NCBI GenBank assembly: GCA_965153355.1
Contig: OZ231126.1
Span: 101,866,001-101,930,000 of the forward strand
Direction: 5' to 3'
Length of the DNA stretch: 64,000 nt
Origin: Flaccisagitta enflata
Lineage: Eukaryota; Chaetognatha; Sagittoidea; Aphragmophora
Positions within the stretch are counted from its first letter, which is position 1. Every line of letters begins with the position of its first letter. Below, in pieces: positions 48,409 to 59,605 of this stretch. Made by a program: the position numbers and the translations under genes. The notes below the pieces were generated by a model. It worked only from the letters and a program-made list of their open reading frames with translations. It did not search any database and was not told where the DNA came from.

Positions 48409-49894
48409 TGAGCCAGATTCAGCCCAGCTAAAGAAAATTCCCATACCCAGCCTCTAACCACCCAACAACCACCCCAAAAGGCTCAAACCGCCTTCACTAT
48501 GAGCCAAATTCAGCCCAGCTAAAGAAAATTCCCATACCCAGCCTCTAACCACCCAACAACCACCCCAAAAGGCTCAAACCGCCTTCACTATGAGCCAGAT
48601 TCAGCCCAGCTAAAGAAAATTCCCATACCCAGCCTCTAACCACCCAACAACCACCCCAAAAGGCTAAAACCGCCTTCACTATGAGCCAGATTCAGCCCAG
48701 CTAAAGAAAATTCCCATACCCAGTCTCTAACCACCCAACTACCACCCCAAAAGGCTCAAACCGCCTTCACTATGAGCCAGATTCAGCCCAGCTAAAGAAA
48801 ATTCCCATTCCCAGCCTCTAACCACCCAACAACCAACCCGAAAGGCTCAAGTCGTCTTCACTATGAGCCAGATTCACCCCAGCTAAAGAAAATTCCCATA
48901 CCCAGCCTCTAACCACCCAAAAACCGCCCCAAAAGGCTCAAACCGCCTTCACTATGAGCCAGATCAGCCCAGCTAAAGAAAATTCCCACACCCAGCCTCT
49001 AACCACCCAACAACCACCCCAAAAGGCTCAAACCGCCTTCACTATGAGCCAGATTCAGCCCAGTTAAAGAAAATTCCCATACCCAGCCTCAAACCACCCA
49101 ACAACCACCCCAAAAGGCTCAAACCGCCTTCACTATGAGCCAGATTCAGCCCAGCTAAAGAAAATTCCCATACCCAGCCTCTAACCACCCAACAACCACC
49201 CCAAAAGGCTCAAACCGCCTTCACTATGAGCCAGATTCAGCCCAGCTAAAGAAAATTCCCATACCCAGCCTCTAACCACCCAACAACCACCCCAAAAGGC
49301 TCAAACCGCCTTCACTATGAGCCAGATTCAGCCCAGCTAAAGAAAATTCCCATACCCAGCCTCTAACCACCCAACAACCACCCCAAAAGGCTCAAACCGC
49401 CTTCACTATGAGCCAGATTCAGCCCAGCTAAAGAAAATTCCCAAACCCAGCCTCTAACCACCCAACAACCACCCCAAAAGGCTCAAACCGCCTTCACTAT
49501 GAGCCAGATTCAGCCCAGCTAAAGAAAATTCCCATACCCAGCCTCTAACCACCCAACAACCACCCCAAAAGGCTCAAACCGCCTTCACTATGAGCCAGAT
49601 TCAGCCCAGCTAAAGAAAATTCCCATACCCAGCCTCTAACCACCCAACAACCACCCCAAAAGGCTCAAACCGCCTTACATTATGAGCCAGATTCAGCCCA
49701 GCTAAAGAAAATTCCCATACCCAGCCTCTAACCACCCAACAACCACCCCAAAAGGCTCAAACCGCCTTCACTATGAGCCAGATTCAGCCCAGCTAAAGAA
49801 AATTCCCATACCCAGCCTCTAACCACCCAACAACCACCCCAAAAGGCTCAAACCACCTTCACTATGAGCCAGATTCAGCCCAGCTAAAGAAAAT
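48409..49894 (+). repeat. 91-bp satellite, right block, about 16 copies
   Basis: Same unit and orientation as the left block. The run of variants at 48660-48990 (GGCTAAAACC, CAGTCTCTAACC, CATTCCCAG, GATTCACCCC, AGATCAGCCC) repeats the order at 46740-47160, which shows a block duplication. The last unit breaks off after AAAGAAAATTCCCA, directly joined to the BEL/Pao fragment. Confidence 0.97.
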
Positions 49895-50848
49895 TCCCAA
49901 GAAGGCGACCTACCTTTAGACAGACTAGCGGTTATTGCCCCATTTACCAATTGTGGTATAAATGCAATTGGCCCTTTCCACTTGAAGCATAAACTAAGAG
50001 GTACAAAAAAGCAATTTGTTCTCATAGCTTGTTGCATGTCCACAAGAGCAGTCTGCTTAATGCCACTTCGAGATATGACTAGTTCAGCCGTTATCAATGC
50101 CTTAGTCAAGATACATGCACAATTTGCAGCCCTTAAGCGAATTTATTCGGATAACGGCTCGAACTTTGTTGGCGCAGACAGGGAAATCCGCGAGGCATTG
50201 GCAAAATGGAATAGAGCAGAGATCAACAAAGATTTAGAACAACATCAGCTAGAATGGATTTTTGGCCCCGCTTACTGCTGGTCTGCAGGGGGAGCATGGG
50301 AGAGACTGGCTGGTATGTGCAAGAAGTTAATCAGGGCTGTTGTTGGCCAACAAAACTTAGATTTGGATGACTTTGAGTGTTTGCTGTGTGGTGCTTCAAG
50401 TATCATGAATCAGAGACCGTTGACTGCAGCTTTGGCCAATGTTAATGACACAACAGCATTATCACCTGCACATTTTCTTTACCCTTATCTATTTGTTAAT
50501 GCCAATCATCTCATTCCTCCACTTCCTCCAGGTGACGATGGTGATCTCCAATCCGGATGGAAATCATCACAACACCTCCTGAATCAATTTTGGGATGCCT
50601 TTTGACAGGAGTATGTCACGGAACTCTTGAGGAGGAATAAAGATAAATCAGACGAACCTATTCGAGTGGGCGACCTGGTAATCGTCGCCGATCAACAGCT
50701 AGCTTGGGAGAATTGGAAATTGGCTCGTGTCAACAGACAATTGAACAGTGACCCGTTACACCCTAGGAGATTCTTGTTGCGTTCTCACAACAATAAGTTG
50801 ATTGATAGGAATATTACTAATATCCTGAAAATTCAACTCCCAACCTGA
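49895..50848 (+). pseudogene. BEL/Pao retrotransposon integrase fragment with following DUF5641-like domain
   Basis: The frame opens at the satellite edge (GDLPLDRLAVIAPF), enters the integrase core (LIACCMSTRAVCL; IYSDNGSNFVGADREI; FGPAYCWSAGGAWERLAGMC), whose spacing gives the D-D-E catalytic set, and stops at TGA 50603-50605 inside a DAF-TGA-QEYV context. The same frame continues (RVGDLVIVADQQLAWENWKL) to TGA at 50846-50848, the conserved domain that follows BEL/Pao integrases. Protease and reverse transcriptase are missing on the left, where the satellite starts. This copy cannot be autonomous. Confidence 0.8.
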
Positions 50849-51893
50849 TAGTCTTCTCGGGAATCCGTCACTCCTTAGTGTTGTGTTTAAATGGATTGTT
50901 TCCAAATTTCTGTTCATTGTTCACTCGCTACTAATTCGTTTCATGTTTAATCAAAAATTATACTATTCTGTTGTTGTCACTTCATTCTTGGAAAGTGGTC
51001 CCATGATGGGATTAATCGCACTCACATCGCGTAGTAAATCGTGCCTTGATTGTCATTCTGCGTATCATAAATCTAGCTTAGCGCGTCATTTGTTTAAATC
51101 TGCGCGTCATACGATCATATGTGCTTGGATTAATTTTAAATCAGCGGGTCATGAGTTGATATCCGTGTCTCACTCTGTTAAATTTGCGTATCGTTTTCCC
51201 GTATGTACATACGGAAAAGAGCAATTACTTAGTCTCACATTCATAAAATCTCTGATCATCGTGCTTAACAATGACATAGTCATAGAAGTCTCATATGAGC
51301 TATCACACCATCGCTCATGTGTTCGTCCTTCATACTGGCGAATGTTTACAATTTTCTCGTATTTAACATTCATTCATTATCATAGTCAAGGCTTATCATC
51401 CAACATATTAAACAATTACTATCACGAAACATATGTTTTACTATCCAGTTACACAATTGTACTGGATTCGCCATTAGTTGATTCTGCCAGTGACAATGAT
51501 TCTGATTCTGTACATATCTCATCAATTCCATGCGTTCATGTTGTCACTTGCAATAATTTCACAGTCACAGTGGTAAAGCTTCTAACTTTTGTCGGCATTA
51601 GTGTCATCATTTGTCATTGTCAATATTGTAATTATCGTCGGATTGTCATATTGGTCAAGGTCGGAAAAGTACTGTCATCATCGTATTGTATTTATTCTGT
51701 CGGCAAAGTGTCTGTTGGTCAGTCGGAAGTGGTGTATTTGTCGTCTTATAATTTTATCGTCGGCGTCATCATTGTCGGCAGTTGCGTAGTCGGTGTCGGC
51801 GTTGTTTTAGTCAGCGTTTGTGTTGTCGAAGTTGGCATGGTCAGTGTTGTCAGCAGTTGTGTCAAAGTCGGCGTCATGGTAGTCGGTGTCGTC
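50849..51893 (+). other. 3' region of the BEL/Pao element, open but probably non-coding
   Basis: The frame is open from 50883 but its translation is low-complexity Val/Ser/Cys/His-rich. It comes from GTC- and TCAT-rich DNA, with (GTCGGC)-like repeats at 51760-51890. I do not take it as an envelope gene. Confidence 0.45.
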
Positions 51894-53703
51894 ATGGCTA
51901 CTTGGGCAGGAAGCGGATTGTTGGTGGAAGGAAGTGGGGAGGAGAGTGACCCCGGGACTGGTTGCCACGCTTCTGAAATGGGGGGATGCGTGCCCCCCAT
52001 AGGCCCGGGGAGTCACAGTGAGGAGGTGCAGAGGTGGTTGGCGTCAGCAGAAGGAGGAGGAGAAGAGGAGGAAGCAGTCAGACCAAATATGAGGAGGAGA
52101 GTGTTTTTTGCAGCAGACAGTCAAGGAGTGGCGTCACCACTAGGAGGAGAGGAAGAGGAGTGGGGCCTGGTCAGCAAAGCAAGAGCGAGGAGGAGGGACG
52201 AAAGGAGGAACATGATGGAGCAGAGGGTGCAAGACTATAAGGACATGGTTAATAGGAAGACGACGGAGGAACTTTTGATGGAAGTGAGGGACAAAAGAAA
52301 AGGAGTGGAGAGACAAATTGATGAACTGGTGCAACTGGAGATGATGGAAGGAGGAAGAACGTTGGAGGAGGAGAAAAACAAATTGGACATGTACCGTGAA
52401 GTGACGGGGGAAGAGGCAGCAAAGCGACTAGGATTCAGGTTGAGCGAGAAGAGGAGGAAGAGGGTGATGGAAAGAGAAGGGTTGTTGGAGCCGAAGGAGG
52501 AGAAGAAAATCGAGGAAGCGACGAAAGACTTGGAGGATATGCTGGTGCTGCATCCAGAGGTGGAAGACGAGCTGGTGAAGGAATTGGAAGGAGAGGACAG
52601 CGATGCGGAGCCAATGTGCACGGTGGTGGCGGCCAATGAAGAGGAGGAGTGGAATTTGGATGCGTCTACGGTGAAGAACAGAATTGAAACGTGGGAAGTT
52701 GTGGATCCGGCTACCATCGACCTGGAGGTGCTCGCTGAGAAGGAAGAAGAAGCGGCGAAAGGATTGTACGCTGGCAAGTCTCGCTCAGCCTGCCGCAGGA
52801 AGAGTCACGCCAAGAAAATGCGGTGTGCGGCCAACAACATCGGCCAACCAACGTCCAGAGCGCGGGAAGGAGTTGTGGATTTCGAAGAGGAAGTGTATTG
52901 GAAGGAACATTATGAGAAGGAGAGGTACGAGTTGATGAGGAAGAAGATTGAGATGAATTTGAAGGATAGTGAAAGGAGGGACAAGAGGAAGGAGGAGGAA
53001 AGGAAGAAGAAGGAAGAAGAAAGGAAGAAGGAGGAGGATATGGCCAGAAGATTCAAAGTGAGAGGACCAGAGGAGAGGAGCATCGACAATAGGGATTTGT
53101 GGCTGGGAGAGAGGAAGATGCAGATTGCACTGGAGGAAGCGGACAAGAGAGCGAGGGACGAATTGATGGTGAGCATTTTGATGGAGGAGAGGGAGATGTT
53201 AGATGATTTGTTCGACAAATTTCTACTCACAAAGAACATTACTCATTACAAGCAATGGACGGAGGAGCTGAAGGAGGAGTGGTATGGCATTAAGGAGGAG
53301 GTGGAAAGGCCAAGGAGGGAAAGAGAGAAAGCGGTGGAGCAATTGAAGAAGGATCATTTGGAACTGCTCGAGGAGTTAGATGAAAGACAGAGTTTTGCCG
53401 CGGGAGGAAGTGGAGCCGTCAAAGGAGGAGATGAAGAACTTACCCTTTTTATATAAAATTGACGTGCTCGACGTAGTGCAATATCCGGCGACGCAGGAAG
53501 AAATTAATGCGTTGGCGCAAATGTGGGTTGCGGACGACGGGATTGGTGGATGACTCAACTTCTTGTGGTCGGTGAAAGGCGTGGCGAAGAAGGACCAAGT
53601 GGAGGGGATGGTGGATCTGATGGCTCGTTGTGCTCATAATCGTATAAGACGTGAAATCTGCCAGGGAAAAATGAAGCGCTTCGCCCCACTTTTGCATCAA
53701 TAA
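51894..53703 (+). pseudogene. Highly charged coiled-coil protein, broken near the C-terminus
   Basis: From the in-frame ATG at 51894 the frame runs to TAA at 53454-53456 (about 520 aa). It is Glu/Lys/Arg-rich with long predicted helices (EEERKKKEEERKKEEDMARR near 52990-53050). A T5 run at 53446-53450 precedes the stop; with one more base the frame would continue (IDVLDVVQYPATQEEINALA), pass a TGA at 53551-53553 and end at TAA 53701-53703, a continuation coherent enough to be the true C-terminus. Family not recognised. It lies about 1 kb behind the BEL/Pao integrase on the same strand, so it may be an extra 3' ORF of that element. Confidence 0.45.
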
Positions 53704-54409
53704 TGGACTAATTATCTATCCACAATTGTTATTATTGCTCAAGTTGTCACTGGATACACTTGGTATGTACGTCTCTTCCATATTTTACGCTTTTAATCGC
53801 CTTTTGATAAACAATTTTCTCGGAAAATGGCAAAAAAAATGAAGATTTTTAGTGAAATTCTGTTGACATTTTTATTTATTTTCTCGGGTCGAAATTATAA
53901 GAAAGCCACACCCAAAAGAATTTTGCATTTTCAAAGACATAGTTCTCTCTAAAAACGATTTGGGAAGAGAACTATGTTCTTGGTTTTTTCTTTTTTTCAT
54001 TTTCTATGCAAACTTATAATTTCGACCAACCCCTTGTCAGTGACAAAAAAGAAATTTGTAGAAATTTTCAGTAAATTTTCCTCAGTAATTTAAGCTAAAT
54101 CTGAGTCTCTTGCTAAACGGATGCAAAATTTGCTTTCAAATATCATGCATATCTTATCTTAATCACTTTTATTCCCTTGTTTTACTATTATCACGCATGT
54201 ATATTTTCTATTTTGACCCGTTTTGATACCCTAAATGCTGGCTTTGTGGGCACGCTGTCATAAGTGAATGCAACGCTGACAATTATCTTGAATATATCTT
54301 CTCGAATGACAGAGACAAAGTTTCTGAAGGATTACTTTATCACTTCCAGAACATCATCACCCGCATCTTCATCAACGGCGGTGGTGGTGACAAGAACGCC
54401 CTCGAGGAG
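53704..54409. other. Non-coding stretch with a hairpin
   Basis: GGTCGAAATTATAAG (near 53887) pairs with CTTATAATTTCGACC (near 54016), and inside it CATAGTTCTCT pairs with AGAGAACTATG. This is a hairpin of about 150 bp. No gene seen, apart from a possible upstream extension of the next ORF. Confidence 0.6.
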
Positions 54410-55744
54410 ATGGTCGAGAGGGAAAGAAAAAGAATAGGACTTGTCCACTTCAGCAAGCTGAAACCCATTGAGAGGGAAAACGCCGTTGCTTATGTAAGAG
54501 CTGATATTGACACAGTTGTAGCAGTCAAACCCAGTCTCTCAAAATGTTTCAAATATTATGCCATCTTACTTCATTCCGCTAATATCTCTGCATCACCCCA
54601 ATCTCCTCAGGCTCAGAAATTTGGTAAAGTCGGAATGCCCCGACTGTCGCGTAACGAACGGCGAAAAGGTCACCAACTCGTTGACATGTATAAGCATGGA
54701 AAGGTCGTCGAGGATGAGGGCCGCTCTGAGGCCTACTCAAACGCAATGACGATCTCTATGGAACAGAAGCGTGAGGTGCTCGAGTGGATTGAAAAAGAAG
54801 AAGCCAGTCGAGCTGAATTGGAAAACATTTGGAGAAATTCTGACATCCGGCGAGTCATTACGCAACAACGCATCGCCAACATTAGAAGATTTGGTAATTA
54901 CAACCTAAACAGAAACAGAAAGGACATTGCAACCAAGCAGAAGCAAGCATACAAGGAAGTTGACCACTTAAGACAAGCACTTACTAAAGCAGAGACCAAT
55001 CTTTACAACGTAGAGAAAGATAAGAGAAGAATTTTTTAAGAAAGAGGGAAGAGTCCAAGATTGCAGGATAGTCGCAAAATCTTTAGCTTATCCAAAAGAG
55101 AAACCAAAGAGAATTGTCATCGAGACAACTCTAGGCGAGTTGATAGACGAACAGGAGAAATTGAGGAATGAAGCAGCCGAGCAGGAAGAATCATCGGAGG
55201 ATGTTGAGCCAATTGAGTCACAGCCCAAGAAACGCAAAATGAAGAAGAGAGAGATTACTGATAATTTAGAGGAAAACTTGGTAAATGAAGCAGCCGAGCA
55301 GGAAGAATCAACTGAGGATATTGTGCCAATTGAGCCGCAGCCCAAGAAACGCAAAATAAAGAAGAGAAAATCCATTGAAAAATTAGGAACTAGGGGAACA
55401 AACCTCGAGAACGTCTACCCAGATGAAGAGATTCCATCAAATCCGGTCACTGATCAAGATGACACTCAATCCACCAGTAACATAATCACTGATGACAACT
55501 CTTTCAAATTTTCTTCCAAACAAACGCGCCGATTGTTCATCCACTGCCGGGAGAGGTGGGGGTCCATGGGGAAGGCCCAAATGCCATCAGATGGGCTACC
55601 CCAGCCTACCTTCAACGAGTCAGAGAAGCCTTCGACGCCAAGTATGAAGGGCGCAAGAAGCAGGTGGGAAACCGTCCCTTCTTCATTGGCGAAGACCCCG
55701 CCAAAACGTTGCTCAGGCGGATTGAAAAAGAAGAGCAAGAATGA
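54410..55744 (+). pseudogene. Charged coiled-coil protein with a 53-residue duplication, two homopolymer frameshifts
   Basis: Block 1 (ATG 54410 to TAA 55039) ends at a T6 run (55033-55038); block 2 is open from before 55140; block 3 (to TGA 55744) takes over at a G5 run (55557-55561). One base removed at T6 and one added at G5 would make one frame of about 445 codons. The first part is basic and helical (SRNERRKGHQLVDMYKHGK). The second holds two copies of NEAAEQEES, then PIE, QPKKRK, a likely nuclear signal. The end has FFIGEDPAKTLLRRIEKEEQ. Family unknown; it may belong to a retroelement with the ORF at 51894. Confidence 0.45.
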
Positions 55745-56576
55745 AAGAAGCAGAAGCTCGTGCAGCCGTCGACCAAACCGATGTTGTCACCGACATCTAC
55801 AGCCTCATCAGAATCAACCGGAAGTAGCAAAGGGGTACTGTGAGTTCTGGGCTCCCTGGGGACCCTTTTATGGGCACCCCTTTGGAGCCCGAACCCTTTA
55901 CCCCCGCGCTCAGATGGTTGATGTCTGGGGTTGTGATTATTGGAGTTGATATTATTTGGAGTTGGTTTTGCGTCGCCATTCGTTACATCATATTATTATC
56001 ATCGTCACTATTTCTACTATCCAGGGCTGGGTTATACGTACCTTAATTGGGGGACAGGGTGACCCCCACAGCCCTGATGACACTTCGGTTGGAGATTTGG
56101 CGCCAGGTTGGGCGGATGTATTATCATTATTCACTTGGGATTTAATCGTCCTCATCATATGTATATATTCACCACTTGGAATGATCACTTACAAAACTAT
56201 TTGGGAACATATAGTGAAGTTGATCACTATAAGCGTTATTTGAATTGCAGTCCAGTTAAAGACATTCATGATCCAGTATTACTTATTCAAAGTTCCAGTC
56301 AACAGATTCTTCTCCGTGCTTTCATCATTGTTTTTGGTTGTCATAAATTTGGCTGTATATATCCCTACTATCTGATTCTTTTTTTTAATCAGCCGTTTAT
56401 CTTTATCTCTTTGCTCATTCTGCTTCTTATAAAAAAAGAAATTTATTTCTTGTCTATTTGGTTCTCTTTTCTTGATTATCCATTTGTTTCAACTACTCTT
56501 TGTCTTTATTCCCTGATCAGTCCTGATTACATACATTCAAAGAAATCAATTTCTTTAAAAACTTTCGAGTACGACC
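55745..56576. other. Stretch without a supported gene
   Basis: It includes a G/C-rich segment with near-palindromic GGGCTCC...GGAGCCC motifs (55848-55892) and a second G-rich block near 56040-56075. AT-rich sequence follows. Confidence 0.45.
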
Positions 56577-56867
56577 ATGCCGGCCACGTTTGTTTTCAAA
56601 CCTTTTAAACCGCTTGCTGCTGACGCGGTACATCAAATGTCGGCAAACGATCTGCAGAATCTCCTAAAGAAGTACTTCGGGTGGAACCTGGAGTTGGCGA
56701 TACATACACCACGTTGGATTCACGACCAACTTGTCTGCCTTAACCATCTAACTCTGCGCCCCCGACCTTCTCAAACTTTTTCTATCCCGCTACATGCCCG
56801 GTGGACATCTAAATTTTATTCTGTGTATCAGAAAAGTCTTCAACATCAACATCAAACAGATCTTTGA
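56577..56867 (+). CDS. Small hypothetical ORF
   Basis: 96 aa from ATG 56577 to TGA. It begins MPATFVFKPFKPLAADAVHQ and has an amphipathic helix (SANDLQNLLKKYFGWNLEL). No recognised family. It is followed 40 bp on by another ORF on the same strand, which suggests a shared transcript. Codon choice looks plausible for coding, but the length is modest and chance cannot be ruled out. Confidence 0.3.
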   Translation: MPATFVFKPFKPLAADAVHQMSANDLQNLLKKYFGWNLELAIHTPRWIHDQLVCLNHLTLRPRPSQTFSIPLHARWTSKFYSVYQKSLQHQHQTDL

Positions 56868-56907
56868 CTACGACTAACTTCTCAAACAAACCCCTCAAGC
56901 CATCAAA

Positions 56908-57360
56908 ATGGCCACATCTATGTTCTGGAATCTGAGAGCAGTGCTCAAATACTCTCGCCCGTATGATCATTTCCTCATTCAATACAGAGAAGACCGACGA
57001 TTCGCTTACACCTTCGACAATTGGGACGTCACCCCGGTTGGTCACTCGGACTTCATCTACCGATTCCTTCTCCCTCGCTGGCGACAGCATTGGGCTGTCG
57101 GTCCGTATTACGGAAACGACAGACGACGCATCTTCGCTTCTCTAGCCATTTCCGCCCTTAGACGCGCTTACAACAAAAATGCTGATCGATTCAGGAAGCG
57201 CTGCCAACTCACGAACGCCAGATTGCGCCTCAAACTCCACTACGAGCGATCAAGATTAATCATCGACCAAAGAATCAATCGTTGCAGTCTCAGAATGGAA
57301 AGAATGACGAGGCGAATCAACTACTTGGAGAGTTGCATCTGCCTGGAATCGAACAACTAA
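56908..57360 (+). CDS. Hypothetical basic, aromatic-rich ORF
   Basis: 150 aa from ATG 56908 to TAA. The first half is rich in Tyr, Trp and Phe (YRFLLPRWRQHWAVGPYYGN); the second half is basic and helical (NARLRLKLHYERSRLIIDQR). Family not recognised. Its length without stops and its balanced composition make it more likely to be real than the ORF before it. It may be part of the same unidentified element as the coiled-coil ORFs to the left. Confidence 0.4.
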   Translation: MATSMFWNLRAVLKYSRPYDHFLIQYREDRRFAYTFDNWDVTPVGHSDFIYRFLLPRWRQHWAVGPYYGNDRRRIFASLAISALRRAYNKNADRFRKRCQLTNARLRLKLHYERSRLIIDQRINRCSLRMERMTRRINYLESCICLESNN

Positions 57361-57976
57361 ACTTCACAATCAGATTGGATCAATTAATAGTTGAGCATAA
57401 GATTATTTGTTAAAACAATTTTCCCACTTAAAATTTTTTAGAGGTGCGGGCTGGGGTTTTTGAAAACCATTCTAAGGGACCTTTCGCTAAGCCCGTCTCT
57501 CCTCTCCCCTTTAGATTGTTTCACTACTAGTATAAAAAAGAAAATCTCATTTGATAATCACCCCTTTAACTGAACCGTTATTGCTTATATCATTTTCATT
57601 TTCTCGATCCTCGACATAACACAACCAAACCAACACATAAACAAACAACTCCAACAATCAACATACAATAACTCATTTGTCAACAAACAAATATCCGTCA
57701 CCTATTCGAAGTCAGTTGTTCATTCAGACATTTGTTAATTTCAATCAACATCATCATGACATTTGGCCAAATGATATGGAGATGGAGATGGAGTAGAACG
57801 AGACAAAGGGAGCGTTGTGGACGAAGAAGTAGCTGGAGAGAAACCGCTATATGCCCGCGCTGTATGCCCTTTTTCCGTATTCCCCTTTCCTATGCCCGTG
57901 TTGGATGCCCTTTTCGCGGACCAATCAGAGGCTGTATGCCCTTTTCAGTGACCAATGACAGTGCATCACAGCGAAT
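57361..57976. other. Short stretch with a diverged TGCCC repeat
   Basis: At 57855-57945 GTATGCCCTTTT-like blocks recur about four times. Nothing else is recognised. Confidence 0.45.
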
Positions 57977-59573
57977 TTTTAGTCGCGTGCACGCGACTCT
58001 ACAACCCGCTCCGTCGGTCGGTCCGTCCGTCCGTCCGTCGGTCCGTCGGTCGGTAACACTTTGCTTTTTTTCGTCTTTTTGGGGCGTCTGGAGTTATTTT
58101 GAGTCATTTTTTTGTTGTTTTTGGGAATTATTGGTTGCTTTTAGTCATTTTTGGTCATTTTTGGTCATTTTTGGTCATTTTTGGTCATTTTTGGTCATTT
58201 TGGTGATTTTGGTCATTTTGGTGATTTTGGTGATTTTTGGTGATTTTTGGTCATTTTTGGTCATTTTTGGTCATTTATGGTCATTTTTGGCCATTTTGGT
58301 CATTTTTGGTCATTTTTAGTCATTTTTAGTCATTTTTGGTCATTTTTGGTTATTTTTGGGTCATTTTGGTCATTTTTGTTTATTTTTGGTCATTTTTGGT
58401 CATTTTTGGTCAATTTTGGTCACTTTTGATCATTTTTGATCATTTTTGGTCATTTTCGGTCAATTTAGGTCATTTTTGGTCATTTTTGGTCATTTTGGTT
58501 ATTCTTTGTCACTTTGATCATTTTTGATCATTTTTGGTCATTTTTGGTCATTTTTGGTTAAAGTCTGCTGGCTAAAGTCTGCTGGTTGAAGTCTGCTGGT
58601 TAAAGTCTGCTGGTTAAAGTCTGCTGGGTAAAGTCTGATGGTTAAAGTCTGCTGGTTTAAATCTGCTGGTTTAAATCTGCTGGTTTAAATCTGCTGGTTT
58701 AAGTCTGCTGGTTTAAATCTGCTGGGTTTAAGTCTGCTGGTTTAAATCTAATGGTTTAAGTCTGCTGGTCTAATGGTTTAAGTCTGCTGGTTTAAGTCTG
58801 CTGGTTAAAATGATGTTAAAGATAAGTATGGTTTAAGTCTGGTTTAAGTCTGGTTTAAGTCTGGTTTAAGTCTGGTTTAAGTCTGGTTTAAGTATGGTTT
58901 AAGTCTGGTTAAAGTCTGGTTTAAGTCTGGTTTAAGTCCTGTCTATGTCTGGTTTAAGTCTGGTTTAAGACTGGTTCATGTCTGATTTATGTCTGGGTTA
59001 GGTCTGGTTTAGGTCTGGTGTATGTCTGGTTTTTGTCTGGTTTATGTTTGATTTAGGTCTGATTTAGGTCTGGTTTTGGTCTGGTTTTAGTCTGGTTTTG
59101 GTTTAGTTTAATTCTGGTTTGAGTCTGGTTTGAGTCTGGTTTGAGTCTGGTTTGAGACTGGTTTGAGTCTGGTTTGAGTCTGGTTTGAGTCTGGTTTGAG
59201 TCTGGTTTGATTCTGGTTTGAGCCTGGTTTGAGCCTGGTTTCGGTCTGGTTTAAGTCTGGTTTGAGTCTGGTTTGAGTCTGGTTTGAGTCTGGTTTGAGT
59301 CTGGTTTGAGTCTGGATTAAGTCTGGTTTGAGTGTGGTTTGAGTCTGGGTTAAATCTGGTTTATGTCTGGTTTATGTCTGGTTTATGTCTGATTTAGGTC
59401 TGGTTTCGGTCTGGTTTAATTCTGGTTTGAGTCTCGTTTGAGTCTGGTTTGAGTCTGGTTTGGGTCTGTTTAGGGTTGCGTTAAAGTCTGATTTTTGATA
59501 AAAAGATACAATAAGGAGTCAGGTCAGTTCAGTTATTTTTGTCCTGCACGCGACTTATAGGTGTTGGCCTTGT
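57977..59573 (+). repeat. Dispersed palindrome-headed repeat swollen by internal minisatellites
   Basis: The head (AGTCGCGTGCACGCGACT then CTACAACCCGCTCCGTC) equals that of the 215-bp copy at 32226. The tail (GCACGCGACT, then GTTGGCCTTGTTTG) lies at 59546-59573. Between them sit (TTTTTGGTCAT)n at 58150-58560, (TCTGCTGGTTTAAG)n at 58560-58800, and (TCTGGTTTRAG)n at 58830-59480. So one insertion expanded about sevenfold by slippage. Confidence 0.8.
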
Positions 59574-59605
59574 TTGTTTAAACAGAGCAAAGTACATGAA
59601 AAAAG

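Noticed and set aside
45668-49894. CRISPR-like array
   Set aside because: The 91-bp units are contiguous with no unique spacers; this is a eukaryotic satellite.
50883-51893. Envelope-like gene after the BEL/Pao integrase
   Set aside because: The translation is low-complexity and follows GTC/TCAT-rich DNA; no signal peptide, fusion peptide or Cys pattern is convincing.
58019-58527. Hydrophobic FGHFWSFLVI repeat ORFs
   Set aside because: They come from the TTTTTGGTCAT minisatellite.
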